Source: Trifolium pratense (Eukaryota; Streptophyta; Magnoliopsida; Fabales; Fabaceae). Taken from it: a stretch of DNA of 64,000 bases. Below are positions 47,720-59,989 of this stretch, one piece after another. The notes below the pieces were generated by a model. The model was not told where the DNA came from, did not search any database, and saw only the letters and a program-made list of their open reading frames with translations. Where the stretch lies: the NCBI RefSeq assembly GCF_020283565.1, contig NC_060061.1, forward strand, positions 40,957,362 to 41,021,361, read 5' to 3'. The position numbers and the translations under genes are program-made. Every line of letters begins with the position of its first letter. Positions within the stretch are counted from its first letter, which is position 1.

Positions 47720-49387
47720 TGAAGTAGCAAAGTTGTTCACAAGGAAGGGGGGGTTTGAATTGTGAACCTTTTTGAAATTTAACTTAAGTCACAAAATAAA
47801 TGGTTAGTAATAAAATTAATTTTGTGCTCAGTGAGATCGTTCTAAGAATGATCTGTGCTGTGTAAAAATAGATGCAGAAAATAAAAGGTTAAGGGAAAGA
47901 AGATAAACACAAAGAGTTATCCTGGTTCACCCCTAATCTTTGGGTTACGTCCAGTCCCCACCACCTGTGAGTTTGTCCACTAGAATCACTTAAATGTTAC
48001 AGATCCAAGACTTACACATTCACCTTGATCTTGACCTAAGATCAACAACTTACCAAAGCTCCTAGAGCTTTGAACTTTCCTAGTCAACTTGACCAATCAA
48101 CACTCAATCAATAGTCACGTATTGACTTGAGCAATTACAATATAGATGATTTGTTTCTAAGCTTTATTTCAGACTCACTATAAAAGAGAAGCTTAGATGA
48201 AAGCACTCTAAAGAGATTGGAACTCAGATTATGATACAAAAGAGTGACTTAAAAAGGACTTTGAGCTAAAGAGATTGAATGAGATTTATATCACTTGAAT
48301 TGCTTGGAAACTCTTGCTCTTTCCCTTGGACTTGATTGCCTTTTATAGATGCTTGCTTGAGATTGAAACTTGGCCTTCAAGTATATCAGTTAGAGGGCAA
48401 AATAGAGCTGTTACTCAGTGCTCTACCTTCAGCAGACAACTTCTGCATAATGTGCAGATTCTCTGTTCAGTCTTGGAACAGTCTTGATTTCCATTTGGCT
48501 TTGATCCATAAGATCCAAATATGTGTGAGCTGTTACCAAGTACATATGAGTTGTTTCTTACTTCCTTCCACTGTCATGTATCAGATATAGCCGTTTGGAT
48601 GCTCAGAAAAGGACTCATGACAGTTGGAAATGGTTTTGAAAAACTGTGTGCAGGATCAGTCTTGCATCAGTCTTGAAACAGTCTTGATTGCACCAGCAAA
48701 TAAGATGAACCTTCATCCTTCCTTCTTTGTGGTGTGCAGCTGTTAAATAGCTCTAAGGGCTGATCAGTAGTAGCCTTAGCTTGAGAATAAAACCAGCTGG
48801 AGTTGTACAAAGTATATAAGACAAAATTGTACTTCTTATGACACCACATTGAAGAATGTTCCACTTGTGTACTTTTGCATAAGTACAATACAACTCATAG
48901 TTAAAAATGTGTTGTTGCATTCTGATTGGTCTAGGATATGTGATCAGATGTTTTCATTGGATGATCAATTCCATAAAAGATCATGAGAGATCAATGCTTG
49001 TGATTCATCACATGACTAGGAAAGCATATACTTAAATTCCTTCACATGTTGTTGATCCCAAAAGAGATTATCTCCTGTAGTGATTTGGTCCATAAGTCAA
49101 TTGTAAAGTGCTTATTTGTTTTGTTCTTAGTTGACTTGAAAAACCAGAAAGCACTTATTCCAAAACGTGCTTATTGTCAAAACTGCAGTCTGTCTGCTAA
49201 GAATGTTCTTAGAATGGTCTTGAAACAGCTTTGCAGGATTTTTACTTTGCAAGTGGTTTGTTAGAATCTATTTAATCTTATGCCACTCAAAAGCACTTGT
49301 TAGATAACAAAATGATCAGAATCATTTAAAATATAATTAAAGATGTTTGTAATCTTTAAAACATCAAAAGTGGATTTTGCCTCAACA
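47720..49387 (-). repeat. 3' LTR of the SIRE element
   Basis: On the minus strand runs TGTTGAGGCAAAATCC ... GCTACTTCA. The same length as the other LTR. Short ORFs inside it are repeated in both LTRs and are not genes. Confidence 0.95.
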
Positions 49388-49401
49388 ATCTCCCCCTTTT
49401 T
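49388..49401 (-). other. Polypurine tract of the SIRE element
   Basis: Minus strand AAAAAGGGGGAGAT directly before the 3' LTR start TGTTG; primes plus-strand DNA synthesis in LTR retrotransposons. Confidence 0.85.
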
Positions 49402-49867
49402 GATGATGACAAACTTCTTTAATTTAGATTTTAAAAATGATTTCTGATTTAATCAAAAGATAAATGTACTAGTGTTTTTATCAAAAAGCTCCCCCTCAAT
49501 TTATGCATTCAATTTCAAATTATCAAGATAAAATTGAGCTAGATAAAAAATCTGAATCATAACACATCCTTAATCATTTAAACTTTAAATAAGCATTACA
49601 AATCATGTGTTCAGCAGGATTAGGACCAAAAGATGATTCAGAACAACAAATACCTAAGACTTAGATTACATAATGTTAGAAGTTCTATCCTAAGATTAAA
49701 ACTTCCTACAGTATCTAGTCATTAAAAGTTTCAAATTTTAAACACAGTACAAAATGTAAACACAATACATAAGCAGAAACATTTAAAAATCCTAGCATTC
49801 TTGAACAAGCTTCTTCTTCTTTTCTCCCCCTTTTGTCATCACAAAAAGTGGAGGGATTGCAAAGTTT

Positions 49868-52117
49868 TTAAGGAGACACAGTAGGGCTGGAAGCATCAGA
49901 GGATGGATCATTTTCTGGCTGAGGAAACTCAGGAATGTGTGGAGGAGGATTGGCTGGAGGATGAGGAATATTGAGAAGAGGACAAACATGGTTACAGAGC
50001 CAAGTGCGATAGTTTTGTTGTTCAAGCATGATATGCATAAGCAGATTGTTCTGCTGCATCATAGCTTCCAAAATCTTGGAGGTTTCTCTCTTGGTTTTGG
50101 AAACATCCTTCTCCATTTCGGTTCTCTTAGGTCTGGTGCTAGGACCAGCAGCAGCAGGATTATCAGCATGTGGAGCAGCATCTTCAATGTTTTGACCAGA
50201 GGAGCAAAAGGATTTTAGTGAGCCAAAGTGTGGTGGAAAGGAGGGTAATGAATTACCGGCAGAGTACAAGGGAATTTGAAGTTGGGAAGGTTCAGGACTT
50301 GGAATTTTGAGCAAGCTCTTAAGAAAATCAGAGCTGGATTGAGAATCATAGAATGGTGGAGAGAATAGGGCTTTGTTGGTAAACCTTGGATTGGTGGATA
50401 ATCCTTCAAGGACATGTGCAGCATTTTGGGAAAGAGTGGGTTGGTTGTTTAATCCAAAGCTTGAGTCAAAGCCAAGTGAGACATCAAGATCAACAAATGG
50501 AACAGAAATTGTTGGAGTGGGTTCCAAGCTTTGATTTGCAGAGAGACCAAAGTTGAGAACGTTCTCAGACTGTTCTGCAATACCAGTAGCAGATAAATTT
50601 TTGTCAGCTTCAAAAACTTCTCTCTTTCTTTTCTCACCTACAGTAGGTACATCAGCTGCTTTCTTCATGTGAGATAAGTTTTTCAAATCAAACACTTTGG
50701 AGTTATTAAAGCTCTTTTCCTTCTTGAGCTCTACCTTGCATTCTCTAAAGATCTTAGTTAAATGCATTCCATAAGGTAGTGTGATTTTCTTAGAACCAGA
50801 GGATGCAGCCTCTATCATGTTGTGAATAATGACATAGGGTAGGTTCAGCTTTTTCCCAGTTCCCAGATGATGCATCACCATTAAATCTCCATCATAAACC
50901 TTCTCTCTAGTTCCTATTCTTGGGAAGATATGGTTTTGGACTATATTGAATAACACTTTGTACTCAGTTTTCAGGTAAGAAGCAGGTGGTTGAGGTAATT
51001 TTGCACCTTCAGCAACAAACATCTCTTGAATTAAATCCTCCTTTTTAACTTGAGCTTCAGAGTACCAAGTGTCTCCAATCAACTTGGCTCCATCAATGGG
51101 TAGATTGAGATACTTTCCTAAGATCTCAGGGGTTAGTTTGATTTCAACATTCCTAAGGGTTGACTTAATTAGATCATTCTCAGGATCAACTTTGGCATTG
51201 AAATAGAAAGCTTGAACTACTCTAGGGTATACAGTTTCTCTCATTCTAAACAGGTGAGTCCAACCCTGTGATTCGGTAAGCTTCATCACATCAATACCCC
51301 CACTAGCTAGGTTTGCAAAGTCATAATACCTACAGCTAGGGACAGGTTTCCCATTCCAGAATAAATCAAAATCTTCTCTTTCAGAGTAGTGAATAAGAGG
51401 GATTACCATGTTCTTGGGCAGTAGTTGAGTCAAAGTTGGTTCTTCAATTTCTGGAGATTTCCCTTTTTCTCCATTATCATCTGAGTTCTTCTTAGCTTCT
51501 TCTTCTTCAGAGCTTGAAGTTTTTCCTTTTTCAGCAACATATTTTTCCAGATGATCAAGAAATGCTTTGCTTGGAGTTCTTGTTTTGACAGGAGCAGATT
51601 TGGTGGTTTGAGTTGATTTGGACGGTTCAACAATTTGGGATAAGGGTTTGGTGTGACGAGTGAGAGAGGTGGTTTCCAATTCTTCAGAGTCACTATCATT
51701 TACTTCATAAATGGTGTTGTCTATGACAGGTTTCTTAGTTCCACCACTAGATAACAATCTAGCTGATCTTCTTACTTGAGGGATTTTGGTCGATTTGGAT
51801 TTGGATTTTGTGTAAACAATGAAGGGTTTTGGAACAGTATTAGAGGGTTGAGGGTTTGATTTTGACACATCTTCCTGAGACAGTTTCATGATTGTTTCAG
51901 CAATAATCTTCTCAGCATTTCCTAATTCCACTGAGGAATTTGTTGGATTTTGTTGGTTAATTTCCGTATCAGAGTTAGGAGCGGTTGTGAATCGTTCAGA
52001 GATGGTTTCAGAGATGGGAGAAGGAGGTGGAACAGGCGGTTGAGATGGTGATTCATTTTCAGCAGTTGGTGGAGGAATGGGAGCAGGAATACGACCGGTG
52101 TTCTTAGTTCTTGCCAT
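49868..52117 (-). CDS. SIRE env-like / putative plant transposon protein
   Basis: Intact 749-residue third ORF between pol and the 3' LTR. The N-terminus (1-100) is Pro/Ser-rich (MARTKNTGRIPAPIPPPTAE). The central region (about 240-480) contains FANLASGGIDVMKLTESQGW, LTPEILGKYLNLPIDG and LGTGKKLNLPYVIIHNMIEA, features of the domain often called putative plant transposon protein and found in the extra ORF of SIRE-type elements. Near the C-terminus is a helical segment (METKDVSK-like to MLEQQNYRTWL) and a Pro-rich end. No signal peptide or clear transmembrane segment is visible, so calling it an envelope is only by position. Role unknown. Confidence 0.8.
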   Translation of the reverse strand: MARTKNTGRIPAPIPPPTAENESPSQPPVPPPSPISETISERFTTAPNSDTEINQQNPTNSSVELGNAEKIIAETIMKLSQEDVSKSNPQPSNTVPKPFIVYTKSKSKSTKIPQVRRSARLLSSGGTKKPVIDNTIYEVNDSDSEELETTSLTRHTKPLSQIVEPSKSTQTTKSAPVKTRTPSKAFLDHLEKYVAEKGKTSSSEEEEAKKNSDDNGEKGKSPEIEEPTLTQLLPKNMVIPLIHYSEREDFDLFWNGKPVPSCRYYDFANLASGGIDVMKLTESQGWTHLFRMRETVYPRVVQAFYFNAKVDPENDLIKSTLRNVEIKLTPEILGKYLNLPIDGAKLIGDTWYSEAQVKKEDLIQEMFVAEGAKLPQPPASYLKTEYKVLFNIVQNHIFPRIGTREKVYDGDLMVMHHLGTGKKLNLPYVIIHNMIEAASSGSKKITLPYGMHLTKIFRECKVELKKEKSFNNSKVFDLKNLSHMKKAADVPTVGEKRKREVFEADKNLSATGIAEQSENVLNFGLSANQSLEPTPTISVPFVDLDVSLGFDSSFGLNNQPTLSQNAAHVLEGLSTNPRFTNKALFSPPFYDSQSSSDFLKSLLKIPSPEPSQLQIPLYSAGNSLPSFPPHFGSLKSFCSSGQNIEDAAPHADNPAAAGPSTRPKRTEMEKDVSKTKRETSKILEAMMQQNNLLMHIMLEQQNYRTWLCNHVCPLLNIPHPPANPPPHIPEFPQPENDPSSDASSPTVSP

Positions 52118-52445
52118 TGAGAATGGAAGAAGATCGATGGTTTTGGAAGGAAGAATGAAAAGAAATGAGCAGTTATTGATTTGATTTTAAAGAGGGAAGA
52201 GAAGAAGGGTTGTCTAAAGAGAGTAGGTGTACTTAAGTGTACTATTTGCCTTGGAACTCTAAACTAAAACTTACTCATTCTATCTTAAATGTACTAACTA
52301 TTATTATAAGCATAGTAACCTAGGTCTGTAGGTAATACAACTGGTTTTTACTCTCTTTTTTAAAACTACTTATTAAAAAAATTATTTTAAACGCAGAGGA
52401 GGTCATAAAATTTGATCAACACCAAGAACGTTCTAAGACTGTTCT

Positions 52446-55400
52446 TTAAACAGGGTTCCTTATTATTTTTAATTTTTCTTTAATAAAATTAAAACGTTCT
52501 TCTACTAATGGCTTAGTAAAAATATCTGCTAGTTGATTATGAGTATCCACAAAGGTTAATTCAACTTCCTTTTTATTTACATGATCTCTAATGAAATGGT
52601 GTTTTATTTCAATATGTTTTGATCTTGAATGCTGAATAGGGTTTTTTGATAAATTGATAGCACTAGTATTATCACATAAAATTTTAATATTTGTGTACCT
52701 TAATGAGAAGTCTTCAAGTTGGTTTTTGATCCAAATCACTTGAGAGCAACAATTTGCAGCAGACACATATTCTGCTTCAGTTGTTGAAAGTGCTATGGTA
52801 TTTTGTTTTCTGCAACACCAACTTACAAGTGCTTCTCCAAGAAATTGACATGCTCCACTTGTGCTTTTTCTTTCCAATTTATCCCCAGCATAGTCAGCAT
52901 CACAATATGCTATAAGATCAAAGTGTGAACCCTTTTTGTACCACAGGCCAGCATCTGGTGTTCCCACCAAGTATCTAAAAATTCTCTTGACAGCAGTGAG
53001 ATGTGATTCTTTTGGAGATGATTGAAACCTTGCACATAATCCTACTGAGAAGACAATGTCTGGTCTGCTTGCAGTCAAATAAAGGAGTGATCCAATCATT
53101 CCTCTATATTCCTTTTCAGATACATCCTTTCCTTTTTCATCTTTGTCTAGACTAGTTGATGGATGCATTGGTGTAGGCATAATTTTAGCCTCATTCATCT
53201 TAAACTTTTTGAGGAGATCTTTGACATATTTTTCTTGACTTATAAAGATTCCTTCTTCAAGTTGTTTGATTTGAAGACCCAAAAAGAATCTAAGTTCTCC
53301 CATCATACTCATCTCAAATTCACTTTGCATGAGGGTTGAGAATTCTTCACACATTGTTTCATTTGTAGCTCCAAAGATGATATCATCAACATAAACTTGA
53401 ACTACTAAAAGATTATTTTTGTTTTCCTTTCTAAAAAGAGTGGTATCTATTTTTCCTCTGGAAAAACCATTGTTTAAAAGGAATGTGCTTAATCTTTCAT
53501 ACCATGCTCTTGGAGCTTGCTTAAGCCCATAAAGAGCTTTAGTTAGTTTAAAAACATGATCTGGTCTATGTTGGTCAATAAAACCAGGTGGTTGATGAAC
53601 ATAGACTTCTTCATTTAAAAATCCATTTAGAAAAGCACTTTTGACATCCATTTGAAAAAGTTTTAAACATTTATGAGATGCATATGCAAGTAGTATTCTA
53701 ATTGCTTCTAACCTGGCCACTGGTGCAAAAGTTTCATCATAGTCAATACCTTCTTGTTGATTATATCCTTGAGCCACAAGTCTTGCCTTGTTTCTTATGA
53801 CTTTTCCTTCTTCATCAAGTTTATTCCTAAAAACCCATTTAGTACCAATGATTGAACTTTCTTGAGGTTTAGGTACTAGCTTCCAAACTTCATTTCTCTC
53901 AAATTGCAGAAGCTCTTCTTTCATAGCTTCAATCCATGATTCATCTATGATTGCTTCATTTATGGATTTTGGTTCAATTTGAGAAATCATAGCTAAATTA
54001 TTTTCTTTGTTTTGAGAAGCTCTTCTTGTTCTTACACCATTTGCTGTACTTCCAATGATTTGATCTTGTGGATGATAATTTACCATTTTCCATGTTCTTG
54101 GAGGAGCTTGTGAGGATTCTTCTGGTTCATCAGTTTTCTTTTTCTGATTTGTATTTTCTTCTTCCTCATCAACAATTATGGTTGTTTGTTCTTCAAACTC
54201 ATCAAACTTTACATGCATACTTTCTTCTATGGTTTGAATTCTTAAGTTATAGATTCTATATGCTTTAGAAGTTAAAGAATATCCTAAGAATATTCCTTTG
54301 TCTGATTTTGAATCAAACTTTCCCAGATTATCTCTAATGTTAAGAATGTAACAGTAACAACCAAAGATATGAAAATATGATATGTTAGGTTTTTTGTTCT
54401 TCCAGATTTCATAAGGTGTTTTATTCAAAACTTTCCTAATAGTTACTCTATTCAAAATATAGCAAGCAGTGTTTATGGCTTCAGCCCAAAAATACTTTTC
54501 CACATTTGATTCATTTATCATAGTTCTTGCCATTTCCTGTAAAGTTCTATTTTTTCTTTCTACAACTCCATTTTGTTGTGGAGTTCTAGGACAAGAAAAA
54601 TTATGAGAGATACCATTTTCATTAAAAAATGTTTCAAACAAAGAATTTTCAAATTCACCTCCATGATCACTTCTTATGGAGATAATTTTTGTTTCTCTTT
54701 CATTTTGAACTTTTAAGCAAAAATTTTTGAAAGCTTCAAAAGAGTCATCTTTATGTTTTAAAAATAACACCCATGTAAATCTGGAATAATCATCTACAAT
54801 AACAAAACCATAATTCTTACCTCCAAGACTTGTAGTTCTGACTGGTCCAAACAAGTCTATGTGAAGTAGTTCAAGAGGTCTTTTGGTTGAAATAAATTCC
54901 TTTAGTTTAAAACTACTTTTTACTTGTTTTCCTCTTGCACATGATTCACATAACTTATCATTATCAAAGCTTATCTTTGGTAATCCTCTTACTAGATCAA
55001 GTTTAGAAAGTTTTGAAATGGTTTTCATACTTATATGTCCTGCCCTTTTGTGCCAAATCCACTTGTCTTTTTCAAGAGACACAAAACATGATTCATCAGG
55101 GAGTTCATCTAAGTATATGATATAAACATTTTTCTTTCTTGATCCATTGAAAAGAATTTTGTCAGAAGATGAGTGTTTGATTTCACATGTATCAGGTTTA
55201 AATATAACCTCAAGGCCATTGTCACATAATTGACTAATGCTTATTAAATTATGTTTAAGACCTTCTACATAATGGACATTTTCAATTTTAGCAGAGTTTA
55301 TCTTACCAATTGTACCTTTACCTTTGATGGTAGCTGTCTCATTATTGCCAAAAGTAACTGATCCTCCTTCTTTCTTTTCAAAGGAAAGAAAGCTTTGTCT

Positions 55401-55478
55401 ATCTCCAGTCATATGTCTGGAGCAACCACTGTCCAAGTACCATGGCTTCTTCTTGACTGTGAGAAGACATTCCTGCAT
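52446..55478 (-). CDS. Copia pol polyprotein (PR-IN-RT-RH)
   Basis: 1,010 residues, no internal stop. The protease active site DSG is in [14 protein letters not shown] (about residue 16). Integrase has the zinc-binding H..H...C..C ([18 protein letters not shown]) and the DDE core ([23 protein letters not shown]). Reverse transcriptase has [11 protein letters not shown] and YVDDIIFG. RNase H has [17 protein letters not shown] and the tail [13 protein letters not shown]...DIFTKPL. It starts inside the end of gag in another frame (gag to pol is a +1 shift, overlap about 80 nt). The first ATG may not be the real start; in the living element pol is probably made as a gag-pol fusion. Confidence 0.95.
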   Translation of the reverse strand: MQECLLTVKKKPWYLDSGCSRHMTGDRQSFLSFEKKEGGSVTFGNNETATIKGKGTIGKINSAKIENVHYVEGLKHNLISISQLCDNGLEVIFKPDTCEIKHSSSDKILFNGSRKKNVYIIYLDELPDESCFVSLEKDKWIWHKRAGHISMKTISKLSKLDLVRGLPKISFDNDKLCESCARGKQVKSSFKLKEFISTKRPLELLHIDLFGPVRTTSLGGKNYGFVIVDDYSRFTWVLFLKHKDDSFEAFKNFCLKVQNERETKIISIRSDHGGEFENSLFETFFNENGISHNFSCPRTPQQNGVVERKNRTLQEMARTMINESNVEKYFWAEAINTACYILNRVTIRKVLNKTPYEIWKNKKPNISYFHIFGCYCYILNIRDNLGKFDSKSDKGIFLGYSLTSKAYRIYNLRIQTIEESMHVKFDEFEEQTTIIVDEEEENTNQKKKTDEPEESSQAPPRTWKMVNYHPQDQIIGSTANGVRTRRASQNKENNLAMISQIEPKSINEAIIDESWIEAMKEELLQFERNEVWKLVPKPQESSIIGTKWVFRNKLDEEGKVIRNKARLVAQGYNQQEGIDYDETFAPVARLEAIRILLAYASHKCLKLFQMDVKSAFLNGFLNEEVYVHQPPGFIDQHRPDHVFKLTKALYGLKQAPRAWYERLSTFLLNNGFSRGKIDTTLFRKENKNNLLVVQVYVDDIIFGATNETMCEEFSTLMQSEFEMSMMGELRFFLGLQIKQLEEGIFISQEKYVKDLLKKFKMNEAKIMPTPMHPSTSLDKDEKGKDVSEKEYRGMIGSLLYLTASRPDIVFSVGLCARFQSSPKESHLTAVKRIFRYLVGTPDAGLWYKKGSHFDLIAYCDADYAGDKLERKSTSGACQFLGEALVSWCCRKQNTIALSTTEAEYVSAANCCSQVIWIKNQLEDFSLRYTNIKILCDNTSAINLSKNPIQHSRSKHIEIKHHFIRDHVNKKEVELTFVDTHNQLADIFTKPLVEERFNFIKEKLKIIRNPV

Positions 55479-57210
55479 TTATTTTTAGCATGTTTTTAGG
55501 TACCCATATTTTTCTGGGTCCTTGATGGTTAGTGTTATAATGATTCTTCTCATGTTGGTAAGAAGAATTCCTATATGTTTGTTTAAGGGTTGATTTTTTA
55601 AGATTGTTCTGAGAACGTTCTAAAAAATATTTCCTATGATAATTTTGTTGTCTAGATTTTCTAAAACAAAAGGGTTCAAGATGTCCTTCCTTATGACAGT
55701 ATGAACATTTGTATATGGGTTTATTTGGAACAAAAAGTTTCTTGTATAATTTTTGATTGTTGTAATTTTCAAAACCTAGGCCTGTTTTGCTAGAACTGCA
55801 TTTTTGGGATCCTAGAATATTTTCAAAGGTTTTAGTAGACTTCACAAATTTGTTTATGTCATTTTCAAGCTTTGAAATATTTTCCTTTAGTTTTCTATTT
55901 TCTATTTGTATGTTAGGGTTGATTTGTTCCTTCTGATTTTCTCTAAGTTCTTCTAATTTTCTATTATGAGCAATTTCCATGTTTTTGATTATTTCTTTTA
56001 ATGTCTCATTTTCAGTTTTATATTCATCCTTTTCTTTGGAAATTTTGGTTACTTCTTCCTGAAGCTGATCATATTTTTTATTTAGAGTTAAGCTATCATA
56101 AAATAAGTTATCAAACAGATGTTCAGTTTTTTGACAAGAAGAACAAGTTTCAGCATTTACCTCGTGTGTTTCTGATCTTGTCATAAGGCATACATTTGCT
56201 TCTTGTTCCTCTTCTTCTTCTGGGAGTTCATCTAATTCATCCCAGGTTGCCATCATTGATTTTTTTGCAAAAGGTTTTTTGAGTTTTGGACAATCACTTT
56301 TGTAGTGTCCAAATTGATTGCATTCATAGCATTGAATTTTGCTCATGTCAACTTCAGATTTTGCACTACTTCTTTTATTTGGAAATGTTCTTCTCATTTG
56401 ATTTCTTCTCATCATGAGTCTTTGAATTCTCCTTGAGAGTAGAGCAAATTCTTCTTCATTATCTTCATCAAGCAAGTCTTTGCTGAAAAGAATTTCTTTC
56501 TGCTGAAGACACTCTTTTGTTTGAGAGTCCAGAGCAATCATCTTTTTCTTTGGAGATTTATCCTCTTGAAGTATTGCTTCATGAGCTTTAAGAGAACCAA
56601 TTAAGTCCTCCATTTTAACTTCAGAGAGAGTTTTTGACTCTGTGATGGCTGTTACTATATGCCTCCATTCTTTAGGTAGACATCTTAGTACCTTCCTTAC
56701 TCTTTCATGTGTAGTATATGTTTTTCCAAGAGAGTTGAGTTCATTTATGATGATGGTGAATCGTCCATACATCTGATCAATGGATTCATCTTCTTTCATC
56801 TCAAATAACTCAAACTTTCTTACACCAATATCAATTCTTGTCTCCTTGACACGACTGGTTCCTTCATGGTGAGTTTTGAGAGTTTCCCACATTTCTTTAG
56901 CATTTTTACATTGCATGATTCTATCATATTCTTCCCTGCACAAAGCACTTTTAATAAATAATTGAGCTTTAGTATTTAAGAGTACCCTATCTGCTTCAGT
57001 GGTTGTCCATTCAGCTTGAGGCTTTGGAGTGATGGAGTCTTTTGCCAAAGGTGTGTATTCTCCATTTTCAACCACTGACCACATGTAATTGTCTTGTGAT
57101 CTTAGGAACAGCTCCATTTTGTCTTTCCAATAGTAGTAGTCATTCCCTTCAAATAGTGGTGGCCTAGTTGATGATCCACCTTCTGAAATAAACTTTGCAG
57201 GTTTTGACAT
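55399..57210 (-). CDS. SIRE/Maximus-type Copia gag
   Basis: 603 residues. The N-terminal UBN2-like region includes [34 protein letters not shown] and [17 protein letters not shown]. Two CCHC zinc knuckles follow ([14 protein letters not shown] about residue 294 and [14 protein letters not shown] about 509), separated by an acidic patch and a long coiled coil (Lys/Glu-rich, about 375-460). The long gag with two knuckles is typical of the SIRE lineage. Start at the first ATG, 62 bases after the primer-binding site. The end overlaps pol in a different frame. Confidence 0.9.
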   Translation of the reverse strand: MSKPAKFISEGGSSTRPPLFEGNDYYYWKDKMELFLRSQDNYMWSVVENGEYTPLAKDSITPKPQAEWTTTEADRVLLNTKAQLFIKSALCREEYDRIMQCKNAKEMWETLKTHHEGTSRVKETRIDIGVRKFELFEMKEDESIDQMYGRFTIIINELNSLGKTYTTHERVRKVLRCLPKEWRHIVTAITESKTLSEVKMEDLIGSLKAHEAILQEDKSPKKKMIALDSQTKECLQQKEILFSKDLLDEDNEEEFALLSRRIQRLMMRRNQMRRTFPNKRSSAKSEVDMSKIQCYECNQFGHYKSDCPKLKKPFAKKSMMATWDELDELPEEEEEQEANVCLMTRSETHEVNAETCSSCQKTEHLFDNLFYDSLTLNKKYDQLQEEVTKISKEKDEYKTENETLKEIIKNMEIAHNRKLEELRENQKEQINPNIQIENRKLKENISKLENDINKFVKSTKTFENILGSQKCSSSKTGLGFENYNNQKLYKKLFVPNKPIYKCSYCHKEGHLEPFCFRKSRQQNYHRKYFLERSQNNLKKSTLKQTYRNSSYQHEKNHYNTNHQGPRKIWVPKNMLKINAGMSSHSQEEAMVLGQWLLQTYDWR

Positions 57211-57271
57211 ACTTCCTTCCTGAATCTTTTTCCTCTAAGCACTTGTTAGATGCTCAACCTTTAGAGGCAGA

Positions 57272-57283
57272 GCTCTGATGCCA
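57272..57283 (-). other. Primer-binding site of the SIRE element
   Basis: Minus strand TGGCATCAGAGC, one base away from the standard tRNA-Met site TGGTATCAGAGC, two bases inside the 5' LTR end. Confidence 0.85.
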
Positions 57284-57285
57284 AT

Positions 57286-58953
57286 TGAAGTAGCAAAGTT
57301 GTTCACAAGGAAGGGGGGGTTTGAATTGTGAACCTTTTTGAAATTTAACTTAAGTCACAAAATAAATGGTTAGTAATAAAATTAATTTTGTGCTCAGTGA
57401 GATCGTTCTAAGAATGATCTGTGCTGTGTAAAAATAGATGCAGAAAATAAAAGGTTAAGGGAAAGAAGATAAACACAAAGAGTTATCCTGGTTCACCCCT
57501 AATCTTTGGGTTACGTCCAGTCCCCACCACCTGTGAGTTTGTCCACTAGAATCACTTAAATGTTACAGATCCAAGACTTACACATTCACCTTGATCTTGA
57601 CCTAAGATCAACAACTTACCAAAGCTCCTAGAGCTTTGAACTTTCCTAGTCAACTTGACCAATCAACACTCAATCAATAGTCACGTATTGACTTGAGCAA
57701 TTACAATATAGATGATTTGTTTCTAAGCTTTATTTCAGACTCACTATAAAAGAGAAGCTTAGATGAAAGCACTCTAAAGAGATTGGAACTCAGATTATGA
57801 TACAAAAGAGTGACTTAAAAAGGACTTTGAGCTAAAGAGATTGAATGAGATTTATATCACTTGAATTGCTTGGAAACTCTTGCTCTTTCCCTTGGACTTG
57901 ATTGCCTTTTATAGATGCTTGCTTGAGATTGAAACTTGGCCTTCAAGTATATCAGTTAGAGGGCAAAATAGAGCTGTTACTCAGTGCTCTACCTTCAGCA
58001 GACAACTTCTGCATAATGTGCAGATTCTCTGTTCAGTCTTGGAACAGTCTTGATTTCCATTTGGCTTTGATCCATAAGATCCAAATATGTGTGAGCTGTT
58101 ACCAAGTACATATGAGTTGTTTCTTACTTCCTTCCACTGTCATGTATCAGATATAGCCGTTTGGATGCTCAGAAAAGGACTCATGACAGTTGGAAATGGT
58201 TTTGAAAAACTGTGTGCAGGATCAGTCTTGCATCAGTCTTGAAACAGTCTTGATTGCACCAGCAAATAAGATGAACCTTCATCCTTCCTTCTTTGTGGTG
58301 TGCAGCTGTTAAATAGCTCTAAGGGCTGATCAGTAGTAGCCTTAGCTTGAGAATAAAACCAGCTGGAGTTGTACAAAGTATATAAGACAAAATTGTACTT
58401 CTTATGACACCACATTGAAGAATGTTCCACTTGTGTACTTTTGCATAAGTACAATACAACTCATAGTTAAAAATGTGTTGTTGCATTCTGATTGGTCTAG
58501 GATATGTGATCAGATGTTTTCATTGGATGATCAATTCCATAAAAGATCATGAGAGATCAATGCTTGTGATTAATCACATGACTAGGAAAGCATATACTTA
58601 AATTCCTTCACATGTTGTTGATCCCAAAAGAGATTATCTCCTGTAGTGATTTGGTCCATAAGTCAATTGTAAAGTGCTTATTTGTTTTGTTCTTAGTTGA
58701 CTTGAAAAACCAGAAAGCACTTATTCCAAAACGTGCTTATTGTCAAAACTGCAGTCTGTCTGCTAAGAATGTTCTTAGAATGGTCTTGAAACAGCTTTGC
58801 AGGATTTTTACTTTGCAAGTGGTTTGTTAGAATCTATTTAATCTTATGCCACTCAAAAGCACTTGTTAGATAACAAAATGATCAGAATCATTTAAAATAT
58901 AATTAAAGATGTTTGTAATCTTTAAAACATCAAAAGTGGATTTTGCCTCAATA
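57286..58953 (-). repeat. 5' LTR of the SIRE element
   Basis: 1,668 bp, near-identical to 47720-49387. On the minus strand it starts TATTGAGG, so the terminal dinucleotide is TA where the other LTR has TG. This is a single change at the very edge. It contains the promoter of the element. Confidence 0.95.
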
Positions 58954-59040
58954 GGGGGGGGGCTGGAACCACTTGATGCCAGAACTGACCCCCGAATCAG
59001 ATTAAACTGGTGGTGAAAGCCAAAAAAAATAAAAAATTCC
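58954..59040 (+). mobile_element. SINE, 3' part with A-rich tail
   Basis: After a short G run the sequence continues GGCTGGAACCACTTGATGCC to GGTGGTGAAAGCC and an A-rich tail ending near 59036, joining logically to 47630-47719. The SINE's own target duplication could not be set. Confidence 0.65.
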
Positions 59041-59483
59041 AATAACATTGACAATTGCTAGGAATTAATATTCAATTCAACATCTCATAACCCCAACATT
59101 CCATGTGTACTTCAAACCCTCACACACCAACCCTCACAACTCAGCCACAATCGCAATACAACTACCAAAAAACTTGGCAAATTCACCACACCATCCACCA
59201 CAACTATCTCTAACAATCCCACCACACCCCGCCTTATGTTCATCTTTACATATTAAGTTCAAATAACAACATTTCTCTCATCAATATTACTAATATCAAT
59301 TGAAAAGAAGACTCTAACAATATAAAAAATGACATAAAACTCTCCATAAATATAATATATATAGAAGTGACCAGCGGGTGTTACTTAACCAAAACAGCTA
59401 CTCTGCAGACCAATAAAATAACCACTAAAATCAAATTACAATTTTTCAAGAATCAAATCTAGGTAGCCATACTAGGTAAATTC
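59041..59483. other. Intergenic stretch
   Basis: CA-rich, non-coding; no gene or repeat recognised. Confidence 0.5.
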
Positions 59484-59852
59484 TAATATGGACCACTTTA
59501 TCAAGTGGTTTATGGTGGACCAGTCATGAATAACATTATAACGAATACGAATTTTACAAAATCCACTGTTTGATTGAAAATTTATATCATATAGATTATC
59601 CATAGACAAATTTAGAAATATTGAAAATCATTTGATATGTTATTGAGACACATCAAGATTAACGGTTTATTAAATAACGTAAATCTTGATGGGTCTCAAT
59701 AACATATCAAATGATTTTCAAAAAAATTTAAAAAATTTATGGATGATCTATACGATATAAACTTTCAATCTAATAGTGAATTTCGTAAAATTTATATTCG
59801 ATAGATCACTTATCCACGATGGACCACTTGTAAAGGTAGTCTACCGTAGCAT
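59484..59852. mobile_element. Foldback-type MITE
   Basis: An imperfect palindrome centred near 59670. The left arm (GAAAATCATTTGATATGTTATTGAGAC) returns as GTCTCAATAACATATCAAATGATTTTC, and the outer parts (GTGGTCCA-type ends) also pair. Arms of about 170 bp. Borders approximate. Confidence 0.8.
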
Positions 59853-59963
59853 ACTGAAGCTTTTTTATGTGTGAACTGAATGAATGAACTTACTAAGTAT
59901 ACAAACTTTTTCATATTACATACTAGTAAGTGTAAAACTTAATTAGAGTGGCCTTTTCCTGTA

Positions 59964-59989
59964 ATATATATATATATATATATATATAA
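59964..59989. repeat. TA microsatellite
   Basis: Uninterrupted (AT)n run of about 26 bases. Confidence 0.9.

Larger units (their letters stand above)
47720..58953 (-). mobile_element. Near-complete young SIRE/Maximus-type Copia retrotransposon
   Basis: 11,234 bp. It has two 1,668-bp LTRs, a primer-binding site, gag, pol, an env-like ORF and a polypurine tract, all on the minus strand. By eye the LTRs differ at only two bases (49006/58572 and the penultimate base 49386/58952). It is flanked by G runs on both sides, consistent with a GGGGG target duplication inside a poly-G tract of a SINE. The order PR-IN-RT-RH in pol is that of Copia. The third ORF and the long LTR fit the SIRE/Maximus lineage. 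Confidence 0.93.

Noticed and set aside
48336..49264. Short ORFs in the LTRs (also at 57902-58830)
   Set aside because: They occur identically in both LTRs, have no domain and are non-coding LTR DNA.
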